From NCBI GenBank assembly GCA_964019425.1, contig OZ025825.1, positions 441,001 through 505,000 on the forward strand: a DNA stretch of 64,000 bases, in the 5' to 3' direction. The stretch comes from Flectonema sp. DT1601 (Eukaryota > Euglenozoa > Diplonemea > Diplonemida > Diplonemidae). Below are positions 50,844 through 61,100 of this stretch, piece after piece. The notes below the pieces were generated by a model. It was not told the origin of the DNA and made no database searches. It was given only the letters and a program-made list of their open reading frames with translations. Every line of letters starts with the position of its first letter. The stretch's first letter is position 1. The position numbers and the translations under genes were made by a program.

Positions 50844-51600
50844 TCAGCTGAGAGTGAAGTTGATAACCGCAGTATATCTTATGGAACACAAGTCGGAAAG
50901 ATGCTGGATGAGACAAGGAAGGGTCTTGCACTCCTGGGGAAACTAGAACAGTATGATTTTGATTTTAAGACGCTGTGCATGGTCAAGAACCTGTACATAC
51001 TTTCAAGGCTGTCATATGGGCTGGAGAGCTTCGGTCCTTTCCTATCTGAGGGTCAGATTGATCTTGTGGACTTGAATCTGAAGAAGATTGCGAGAAGGTC
51101 CCTCCAAGGAATAGTTCAACCTGACAGCATCGAACCCTGGGCGGATGTACCAAGTCTAGAGATATCCTGTGGATATGGTCATAACAAGACCGGTGATGCA
51201 GATGTGGATAGGAACAAATTTGAGGAATACTGCAGGGACCTAGTCCCTTGCAACTCGGCTATCAACACTGTCTTTTCCCTTGACTGCTTGGTGTCATCGG
51301 GGGTCATCTGTTGATGTAATGGAGTCTGTAGTTGTTCGTGAGACTCAGCCTTGTAGCTGCTTTCAGTAGCTACAAGTCTTGATGACATCGTTCTCTCAGT
51401 TGGTGAGACCTGTACTGCTGCCGCACGCAGTGTAGTTAACAGGATCATGTGAGCCGTCCACATATATTCCCTCGGAAGTTGCAGAAGGAGAAGCTTCAGA
51501 GGGTTACAGCAACACCGACGCCCTAAAGCGCTACAAGATGCAAACACCACAGAAAACAGGCTTGATGCCAGCTCCTACAAGAAAGCCATGGCGATAACTT
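50844..51600. mobile_element. rearranged L-C subfamily fragments (C3)
   Basis: 50,875-51,270 (plus strand) matches the C ORF2 region around KYLGVHID...SIEPW, with an internal deletion of ~85 codons. 51,330-51,510 is the next part of the element (RNase H start, TERTMSSRLVATESSYKAE) in inverted orientation. Divergence from C1 is ~15-20%, so this is an older subfamily. No working frame. Confidence 0.7.
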
Positions 51601-51659
51601 TTTTAGTCTAAACCCCAATCTGAGTTCCCAAGGCTCAGCTATGGTCCATTAATCACTTG

Positions 51660-51691
51660 CCGCTCTATGGCATGTTGATGCCATAGAGCGG
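51660..51691 (+). other. perfect 14-bp hairpin upstream of the LSU rRNA fragment
   Basis: CCGCTCTATGGCAT and its exact complement flank the loop GTTG. A smaller hairpin with a GCAA (GNRA) loop, ACACTG/CAGTGT, follows at ~51727-51742. Both look like structured RNA, plausibly a variable part of the same LSU rRNA. Confidence 0.55.
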
Positions 51692-51810
51692 TGAGGGGAC
51701 TTCCAACAGCGACGAAGGCCATAAACACACTGGCAACAGTGTAAAGACCGCGGTTTATGGATTCCCTCAGGCGGATGGGAAATTGACAACAACAAGAGAA
51801 GTCCCACATT

Positions 51811-52034
51811 AACGCAGGTGTCCTAAGGTAAGCTCAGTGAGAACAGAAATCTCACGTAGAGCATAAGGGTAAAAGCTTGCTCGATATGCGATCTTCAGTA
51901 CCGATCCACGGTGTGAAAGCATGGCCTAACGATCCTTTGGTCTCGCTTCATGTTCAAGGGATGAAGCCGGAGGTGACAGAAAAATTACCACAGGGATAAC
52001 TGGCTTGTGGCAGCCAAGCGTTCATAGCGACATT

Positions 52035-52066
<32 letters not shown>

Positions 52067-52130
52067 ACCTAGACAAGCAGAATTGTCTAAGGGTTGGATT
52101 GTTCACCCACTAACAGGGAACGTGAGCTGG
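51811..52130 (+). rRNA. fragment of large-subunit (28S) rRNA, domain V / start of VI
   Basis: Contains the near-universal LSU segments AACGCAGGTGTCCTAAGG, ACCACAGGGATAACTGGCTT, CAAGCGTTCATAGCGAC, TTTTTGATCCTTCGATGTCG and TGGATTGTTCACCCACTAA in the right order. It breaks off at CGTGAGCTGG where LSU should continue TTTAGACC. Upstream of 51811 the usual TTTGACTGGGGCGG segment is not found, although TCAGGCGG at ~51770 may align. Incomplete, so not a functional gene by itself. Confidence 0.9.
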
Positions 52131-52525
52131 ACGGTAAGACTTCTGGAAAAAGAAAGATGTTAGCAAAACACATCTTCTCTCTCGCTTCTGTTTGTTATGA
52201 CTAACAAAAGAATGAAAAAAAGATTGACAGGGCCGTGGTCAAAAGTCACCAGTCCATATGTCATTCAAACCGACTTCACTTCTGCGTAGGGGTTGTGCCA
52301 GGCCCGATTCAGTTCGACGGGACACCGGTACCACTACCTTCTTTTAAATTCATACTTGGAGTAAGAAAAGTGGGAGCAGAGTCTGATAAAGGGAAAAATT
52401 GATATCGTGAAAAATTCACACTAAAAATAAGAATACGTTAAATGAAAAATTATCGCAGACAGCTATTGTTATTTTTTATTTCTCTCGGTGCAGTGTTGGT
52501 GACAAATTTTGAAATCTGAAGACAC
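52131..52525. other. unassigned; includes the second copy of the 40-bp repeat and fossil traces
   Basis: 52289-52328 repeats the sequence at 10624, and ~52370-52400 resembles the fossil retroelement at 11120-11600. The rest (52131-52280, 52410-52525) is not recognised. Confidence 0.45.
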
Positions 52526-52762
52526 AGGTGCATCTCCAGTTCATCCCGGCCCATGTGGGGATCGAACCACATGATAAGGCCGATAAGCTGGCCAAAGAAG
52601 TCTCGAAGGATGCCGATAATAAACCGATCTCAACGACCATGGATTTCTTCGCCCACAAATCAAGGGTAGCGAGGGAGTCTCACAGGAAGTTGATGGAAGC
52701 TTCTGAGAAAGCGAAGCCTCCAATGAAACGGGTGATGCTCAGACAGTATCTGGAGGCGATCC
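52526..52762 (+). mobile_element. L-C subfamily fragment (C4), RNase H end
   Basis: Encodes VHLQFIPAHVGIEPHDKAD and then KPPMKRVMLRQYLEA, as in C1 ORF2 around 27,930-28,170, with ~15% differences and one deletion. It breaks off at ~52762; 52763-52973 is not recognised. Confidence 0.75.
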
Positions 52763-52973
52763 TGATGGACCACCACCGCGGACACTATAGTTGGCCTGCA
52801 TCTTGCTGTTCCGTATCGACACTCAGCGCCATTTTCGTTCACTATGCACACGATCAACGTTTCCGGCGCCTCAATCAGGGTCCTGCCCTCCTCCATGCTC
52901 CCCGTATAGGTTTGTAAGTTATCTTTGTTCTCTCGTTTGCACAATTAAATAGCTACAAGCGTCACCTTTTCCT

Positions 52974-53935
<962 letters not shown>

Positions 53936-53937
<2 letters not shown>

Positions 53938-54168
53938 GGAACCCGCCGAAGTTAAATCCGAACATCCCGTAACGGATGCGAAGCCAGAGTTTTGTATCGT
54001 TCGTGAATTACCTTTCTCATTGTAGGCTCAAGATCCTATCGCTTGCATTTTCGAGAAAAGAGCAGCCGATAATTTGTTGCTGTATTAAGAATATAATTAA
54101 CTAAGACAAAAACAATAAAACTTAAATAAAATACTCTGCAACATTACTCTGGGTTAATTCAGGGTATG
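53936..54168 (+). rRNA. possible LSU rRNA 3'-end fragment
   Basis: Non-LINE sequence between B5 and B4. The junction lies in AGAGGAACCCGC, which is both L-B sequence and close to the LSU AGAGGAACCGC after the sarcin-ricin loop. Beyond it a CATCC/GGATG hairpin and GCGAAGCC resemble the end of LSU in spacing. Weak match; could be unrelated. Confidence 0.3.
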
Positions 54169-55076
54169 ATCCCGTAGGCTTCGTATCTCCTTTCTTTGTT
54201 TTGATAACTTAAAACTAATACTACAGAATAAATTGTCCACTTGGACGACTTCAGATGTGTTGCAATGATGCCTTCAATGTTGATATTCGAAATGTCGATG
54301 TTTTAATAATACTACCGTCCTAATAGTTGTGCCAGTCTGTCTAAGGTTGTGACAAAACCAGTCATCTGCTGTTGATTCGCAGGTAAGTAACAGTCCTCCA
54401 GTTGGCATGCTTCCTCTCCCTTGTCATTCATCATGTGACTGATGTATTTTTCTCTCAAGGTTTCTATACACCAATGTTCGCATATAAATAATACATGATG
54501 TGCCGTCGCCTTTCCTTGTGTTCTGGTTTCACTTCCAAGTTGGGCCAGGGATACCTGAGACATAGTCTGAACTCCCTGTTCTCGTCAGCTTGCGCTTAGT
54601 TTTAAACGTTCATAGGTTCTACACATCTTATACTGGATGTGTTCCTTTAGTCTTGGCGTGTCGGCTTCTTTGTAGAGTCTCCATAGTTTGGTGCTCCGCA
54701 GACATCCAGTTACCAGCCTCACTGCCCTGTTTACCAGTAATTCCAGTTGTTCGAAGCACCCTTTTGGTAGCATGCCTTTCCAACGATATTTTATAATAAT
54801 TCTACGTTGCTCTCTTTTGAATATTCCTTTCCTATTTTGATATCTTCGATTGTCAGTTTGAGAGGCAGGTGATCGCTGCCCCATCCCTTCATGAGTTCGA
54901 TTTGTGCATCTATTGAAATATCTAATGCAATTGCATTCGGAGAAGCTGAGCTTTGTGGACTTGTTTGTTGTTGAGGTTTATTTAAGATTTTAATTGTTGC
55001 TTCTAGTGACCAATCGTAGAAGCTATTACCAGTTGTTCGTATTTCCATTTGACCACGTTGAATGATGTCTATTAAT

Positions 55077-55220
55077 CTTACGGCAGGCCAATGTGGTTGC
55101 GATTTACTTCTTACCGACCTCAGCAGTTGAAGATCTACGTGCTGAACTTAAGCATATCACTCAGCGCAGGAAAAGAAAGCAACAGCGATTCTCCCAGTAA
55201 CGGCGAGTGAACGGGGATTC
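55077..55220 (+). rRNA. 5'-end fragment of LSU (28S) rRNA inside LINE B4
   Basis: From ~55115 the sequence follows the start of eukaryotic LSU: CGACCTCAGCAG, GAACTTAAGCATATCA, CAGCGCAGGAAAAGAAA, CAGTAACGGCGAGTGAACGG. The first ~38 bp may be ITS2. On both sides L-B sequence continues, missing about 14 bp. A filler-type insertion, not a gene. Confidence 0.88.
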
Positions 55221-55535
55221 AGTGTGCCGGGCTCTGATTTGAACTTCCAGGTTGTTGCCTTGATTTCAGGCGGGTGGTAAACATTGTGAATTGTCAATGG
55301 TGGATTAGATTGAAGTACTACTGTTAATATCTCAGTTTGGTCATGTGAGATGTCGGGGTGTTTTAATATTATCTTATTTAAATCATTTCTGACCAGAGTG
55401 ACGAGTCCTCGATGACCTGACTTGATGGTGCTGTCTCGCCTGTGGATTGCATATCCTTCGATGGTGAATTATTTTTCTTCAGATAACCACGTTTCTTGTA
55501 GTAGGACTATTTCAGGCTTTTTCTCTCAGTGCCCA

Positions 55536-55917
55536 AAATTCCATTTAGGTAATTTGCCACCAACACTGCACCAAGAGAAATAATATAAAAATCGCCGTCG
55601 GCGGGTATCGAATGATATCTCCGACGGGTACCAAATCCTACTTTCCTAATCGCCTGTTCTTCTGCTGATTACCTAGTGTGAATATCAATTCCTTCCCTTT
55701 ATCAGACTCTCTGCTCCCACTTCTCTTCCTCCAACTACTACTATAAAAGATCCCACCCACCCTTCCCCTGCCTGTCCCGTCCCTACGCAGAAGTAATCTG
55801 CACCCTTCACAGTGTAGGTACTTCTTTGTTGGATTCAATTCTGGTGTTTGTCTTTACCTTCATTCTTAACATGTACTTCTTTCTCAGGTGCATATGGTGA
55901 TGGAAAGCGAATTACCA
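55536..55917. mobile_element. 382-bp unknown insertion in LINE B4
   Basis: Interrupts the APE region of B4 between GTGCCCA and GTTCAATCG; a CCA on both sides may be a 3-bp duplication. It contains CGTCGGCGGGTATCGAATGA, whose complement has a B-box-like ATTCGATACC, and a pyrimidine-rich middle. No coding frame; family not recognised. Confidence 0.4.
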
Positions 55918-56661
55918 GTTCAATCGGAAGTAATTTTCTGGAGAGAACTGAGCGAATATTATTTGACCAAATCACAATCATGATTGGCCGTTGTTCCTGT
56001 TGGTCACACTTGTATTAATCTTGTTCATACCAAGATTGTTCTCAATCCTTGTAACTGCTTCTATTAACGAAGTGATGGCTGTCCCGGTTATCTGCGCCAT
56101 GTCGAATTTGCATGTCTTTTACTTCTTTCTGGAGACGTTCGATAGTCTCGTTTGTTTTCTCTCTCAGGCTGTTCACGTTGTATTCTACAACCTGAACTTC
56201 GGGCGTCGGTTTCTTCGTTGTTGTGAGTGACTTCTTGACCACAGCTACGTACGATGTTTTAGCCTCACGGTACTTCACCACGACCGATTTCGCTGTTTCC
56301 TTCGCCTTCACTTCTGTTTCTAACTTTTCAATGAGGATGACAATATCACCACACTGTACAAACCTTGATTCAGGTTTCTTGTCCAGTGCGATGATAAAGT
56401 CACCTCTATCCATCCTTATAAACTTTGACTTCAGTCCTATCTCCAATAGGATGTTCCGAAGTCTGTTGCCCCAGCTGTATGGTGCTCCACTGAGACGGTG
56501 AAGCCCTTTGCCAAATACTGTGGTTGCATATTTGATCCGGAAATTAACATTTCCTATTCCGGAGTTCTTTAATAATAACACTAACGCAGTGATCATGGGA
56601 AAAAAGGAGACCCTTTTTCTCCCTAAGAATAAAAAAATAAAGATTTTCTTTTTTCGATAAT

Positions 56662-57174
56662 TTTTTTTTTTTTTTTTTTTTTTGAGTACATCTAAATTAC
56701 ATCTACGTCTAAATAGGCGTTCTCCTCATCATCAAACTGTCAGCTCTACCTTCAGCAATCTCTTCGGATGGTAGACATCCCATCATTTGACTTAATCATC
56801 GAAACTTGTACAGCATGAACCAGCTTTCTTGCTTGCATAAGAAAATTTTCACATAGGTTGTGTGCGAATTACAGTTCTCCATACGAGCTTAAGTTCTTTT
56901 TCTCAGGACTAGTCCATCCCTTACGTTACATAAATATTTTAATAGCATTACCATGCCATCAAAGTCATTAGACTGTTCTATTAACTCGTCTTCTGTTAAT
57001 ATAAGCGAGTCTAAATTCGTTTTCCATTCTTAATAGAATGCTGGACATTCACAAACAAAGTGTTGCACTGTGTCCTCCACCTCACAGCAGAGACACAATC
57101 CATTTCTATATCGGTTATTGATTTATTTTGTGGTAAAGCATGCCTTACCCATTCTCATTTGAGATATTAATATT
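56662..57174 (-). mobile_element. decayed LINE 3' end, family G
   Basis: Minus strand: reads GLCLCCEVEDTVQHFVCECPAF, a CCHC knuckle as at the C terminus of I/Jockey-type LINEs, followed by a TAA and a helical tail ending KRT. Then ~170 bp of 3' UTR and an A run (plus-strand T run 56662-56683). Not similar to L-A to L-D at DNA level. Confidence 0.6.
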
Positions 57175-57270
57175 TTTGTTGTGCACCACGACCCGTGAGT
57201 CTGTGATGCTGATTGCACTAGGCACGTTTGTTCTTTTTCTTTCCTACTTTCTTTGTTTTGGGGGGTGGTA
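57175..57270 (-). mobile_element. L-B/L-D type 3' UTR end
   Basis: Complement of the GAAA-rich run, the CGC segment (partly lost) and CACGGGTCGTGGTGCAC seen at the end of B1. Its A-rich end runs directly into element G. Confidence 0.7.
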
Positions 57271-57277
57271 ACGGATT

Positions 57278-57400
57278 CCTGACAGTTGCACGCGTATCTT
57301 TGTCTTGTAATCAAAAAAACAAGAAGAGCGCCGATGCTCAGAACGCAAAAAAAGCAAAATGAAAGAGAGAAGAAAGACGTGACAAAGTAAAAAGATTTTT
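57278..57400 (+). mobile_element. L-C-like 3' end
   Basis: Follows the C1 terminus (GACAGTTGC...GATGCTCAGAA...GACGTGACAAAGTAAA) with ~25% differences; the AAAT tail is reduced to a few A/T bases. Confidence 0.6.
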
Positions 57401-57404
57401 CGTT

Positions 57405-57500
57405 TACACAACCACAACACGCAACTGACTGCAGTCAGATACAGACGCCGGTCCAATTCGGTAGACATTAAAAATTAGAAGCTGGTGGTTCGTGGCAATG
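57405..57500 (+). mobile_element. L-B ORF1 fragment
   Basis: About 90 bp matching B1 at 41,840-41,935 (CAACTGACTGCAGTCAGATA and GAAGCTGGTGGTTCGT), chained onto the L-C-like end. Confidence 0.7.
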
Positions 57501-57527
57501 AATTGAAGCAGAAGTTAAAATTAGAGA

Positions 57528-57936
57528 TTTTCGCTATTGGGGGGTCCAATAATTCCATTTTCGCTATTCAGTAAAAGAATTTTTTTTTTTTTCGCTGTTC
57601 ACTGAATATGATAATTTTTTTTCGCTATTCACTGAAAGTGATAATTTTTTTTCTCTATTCAGTAACAAAAAAAAAAAATTTTTCGCTGTTCATGAAAAAA
57701 AAAAGTGTACGCGTCAGTGCGTGACTTGCGCTTCTTGCGTAAGTCAGTGCGTGACTTGCGCTTCTTGCGTCTTCTAAGTCTTCGAAGTCGCAGAAGTCGC
57801 CCCCAAACCCCCTTACATTTACTTTTTTCCACTCTATTTTGTAGCTCGGCTCCATTCCATCGCCGGAAAAATCAGCCACACCGGGGATCGAACTGGTGCC
57901 TGTAAATCACTTTTAAAAAAAAAAAAAAAAAAAAAA
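57528..57936 (+). repeat. minisatellite, 29-bp duplication and a poly(A) 3' end
   Basis: 57528-57690: about five diverged ~32-bp units built on TTTTCGCTATTCACTGAA. 57713-57773: a ~29-bp unit (CAGTGCGTGACTTGCGCTTC) twice in tandem. 57840-57914 contains GGGGATCGAACTGG, B-box-like on the minus strand (CCAGTTCGATCCCC). 57915-57936 is an A run. Possibly the 3' end of an unknown retroelement. Confidence 0.5.
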
Positions 57937-58116
57937 GATTAATTAAACAAATAACCACGAGTTCTCTTAGAATACGTTTCATCTTTTAGAAACCCCATAT
58001 CTCCTACTGTTTATTAGTTCCATTTACTATTTATTCCCTCCCCAGCCCCACTTAGAAAACTTTGTTACCCCTCTGCCTTTGGCTTTGTGTAAAGGAAAAA
58101 AAAAAAAAAAAAAAAA
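57937..58116 (+). mobile_element. unidentified short retroelement 3' end
   Basis: 160 bp of C/T-rich sequence followed by a 21-nt A run (58096-58116), bounded on the left by another A run. Only its position in the chain suggests that it is a retroelement end. Confidence 0.35.
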
Positions 58117-58192
58117 GGGTACCTGTTGCGCAAGGGGCACTATAGACTCCGGCGCCATAAACCACTTGTATAGTTTCATTATCTCTCCCCGT

Positions 58193-61100
58193 ATGTTAAT
58201 CAACCCCTGTAGAATGTTACCGCCAATCAGTTTACTCTCCCTGTCAATACTCCTCTCCCTGCTTTCCTCTCATTATACACCCACAGATCCACCGCACCAC
58301 AACTCTTCTAATCAGCCATCTACATGCTGCATCAACAAACAAGGCCACGGGTTAAATATTATACCGCAACCGTGGATTCTCTCGGCGGAAGGGGTACCGG
58401 GCAGTCCTGGTACGTTCATGGAAACAAAGAGCGGCGTCCCAACTGACCGCACAGACTCGACCACAGAAACCCGAAGGATAAGTAGTTCCCGGTGCCATGG
58501 GATGCTCGCGCCATACCCAGCGGTCAATGGACCGTGGACTTCGGTTCAATTGCGCTCGGCACGCGGATGGATAGATGTTCCGGGTTTTCTGCAGGTAGTC
58601 TTGTGGCTGTTGGCCCCTCTTCTCAACTGTGGCGGAAGCTCTGCACCACTACAATTCTCGAATAACAGCACTCACCTGGGACCGGAGACACTCGTACACC
58701 ATTACAGAACGCTGCCCCCGTACACACATGGCTCAGAACCGCCGACAGGGCATCCGATACCACCTGCCGCGGACACGCCACATGATTGGACGCCGGGCCC
58801 ACAGTGGCAAACGAACTGGAGAACGACACCGGAAGGAATGACACACCCGTCGGAGCCACCCCTTCATCACGAGATGAGGGCCTTGACGACCAGACCGAGT
58901 CACCGCGTGGACCGGAAACGAGTCAAGAGATGGGAACGATGGCTGCGGAAGCTCTCGAGGGAACGTCAGACTAGACCCGAGCCGAAGAAACCACGGTATG
59001 CGGGCCCTCGAGACTTCGCAGGAGGTGCAGACACTCCGGAATGCCCCGTGGATGGCTGCAAGACGCGGGCCAAGACCATCGTCTACCACCTGAACCAACA
59101 CCTGAGAGGGGTGCACAAGGGAACGGTGACGGAGGAAATCGCAGGAAAGTTCAACAAAACAATCTGTAACGTTTGTTGGACACTCTGTAGTATTAGCAAG
59201 GGGGTACACACCAAGTGCAAAGACCTCCTCCCGTTTCAGCAGTCACTCCTAGTCCCACTCTCGAACCCACAAGCCACCGAGTTGGGCAGAGAAGGCATAC
59301 GCGTGGAAAGAGTAGAAGGAGATGGGAATTGCCTGTTCAGAAGCGTTTGTCATAGATCGAACTGGAAGAACAAGCACAAAGAACTACGTCGAAGAACCGC
59401 CGATTTTGTCGAGAAGAACCGGGAGGTGTTCAGCCAATGCTTTTCCTCAGAAACAGAGATGGAAGCATACCTCAACGCCCTCAGGACAGACAGGGCATGG
59501 GGAGACGCGCTTGCCGTACAAGCCATGGCAGATGACCTGAAATGCAGCTTCTTGTTGTTGGTTGGAAAAGAAGTACTGGTGGTATCAGGAAGGAACGGGA
59601 CAACCCCAGGCCATGTGATCACACTCACCCTGCGGGGGAGCCATTACGACCCCGTCGTAGTGGCACCAGAAAAGTTGACTGCCCTCCTCGATGAAGCAAG
59701 GCCTCTCTTGATCCTACAGACAGGCAGAATGAACACCGCGGAAACAGCTGGCCCCTTGCTGCCACATCCGCCCAGCCCAAAGGATGTCTCTCTTACGTGT
59801 CCACAACCAGAATGCGACAGACATAAGGCGGCGTTCCCGTCATGGACGGAGTTGCTCCAGCACGCGCAAGAACATGCGTTCAGTGGGAACCCCCTGACAC
59901 ACAGCCACCTCTCCGGACTCAACCTACGGGAGTGCCCAGTTTGCCGATTAGTAATTGGGATGACACAACCCATGCACCTCTCTTGTAGAGAGAAGCTGGA
60001 ATCCAAGGAACTTTGCGACGCCTATAAGGGATTCAAGGAGAAGGCACTAACGACACAAGGCCTGCCGGACCTCGAAACCATCGCCACGCGGAGGAGGCCC
60101 CTACTGAAAGTGATTCCAGTCCCCCTCCTGCACCACTTCGCGAAGGCGCTGAAACTGACGTCAGATCTGGTAGCAGACTTAAATAGCGACCAAGCCTGGC
60201 GGCTGTTACTAATGCTCCCGGTCTGTACCCTGCGAAGAGTCCGTAGAAAGGGGGGCCGGATGACTGAATCAGCCTTGAACGGGGCGATAGATGACCTGAC
60301 AGCATGGTCAAAGGGCAACTTCACGGAACTATGGTCGGCGACCGGGACCGGGACCGCCAAGATTCAGACAAAAATGGCGCCGTCCCAGAAATCAAGAAAT
60401 CGGAGGGCAACCGAGCTGGTAAGAGAAGGCCGCATATCGCAGGCGATATCAGCATTGAGCGCTCCACCGCCGGCAGAACACTCGGACGAAGTGCTGGAAA
60501 AACTAAGGACACTGCACCCGCCCAAGTCAGGAGAGTACCAGGAAGGCTCAGGGCCCGAATCTACAATAGACGAGGAGACGGTACTATCATGCCTGCGGTC
60601 CTTCCATAGAGGTTCGAGTGGGGGCCCCTCAGGTCTCACACCACAACAACTTAAAGATGCTGTAGATAGGGGGGAGGTCCCGGGCCTACTAGCCTCATTG
60701 ACAAAGGTAGTGAAGCTCCTGGCAAACGGCCGAGCCCCAAGCACAATCGCCCCTCTCATGGCAGGAGCAAACCTGACCGCCATAGAGAAGGAAGGCAGAC
60801 CAGGAGAATACCGGCCGATCGCAGTAGGTGAAACCTGGAGGAGACTAACAGCGAAACACCTCTGTCGCCAATTCGCACGTGAGGCCAAAGTCCACCTTAT
60901 GCAAGTATGCCAACTCGGAGTAGCGGTACCAGGGGGGACAGAAGCGGCCATCCATGCACTCCACGAGTTCAGATTCAAAAACCTCGGGGCGGAGAAGGTC
61001 TTCGTCAAAATAGACTTCTCGAACGCCTTCAACTGCGTCCACCGTGGGGCGTTCATCGAGGCTACGACGGGCTCACAGCTCGAGAACTGGGTACGGTGGT

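Larger units (their letters stand above)
54169..56600 (-). mobile_element. LINE B4 (L-B), broken copy with two insertions
   Basis: Minus strand, reading from right to left: ORF1 C-terminal part (56042-56596), the conserved ATGA junction (~55980), APE domain pieces, a large internal deletion removing most of RT and RNase H, then the CCHC/C-terminal end (54312-54563) and 3' UTR (54180-54310). Interrupted by an LSU rRNA fragment (55077-55220) and by a 382-bp unknown insert (55536-55917). Non-functional. Confidence 0.8.

Noticed and set aside
51811-52130. Functional rRNA gene
   Set aside because: Only one internal part of LSU is present and it breaks off within a conserved segment.
57840-57905. 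tRNA gene on the minus strand
   Set aside because: Only a B-box-like stretch; no A box, no paired acceptor arms.
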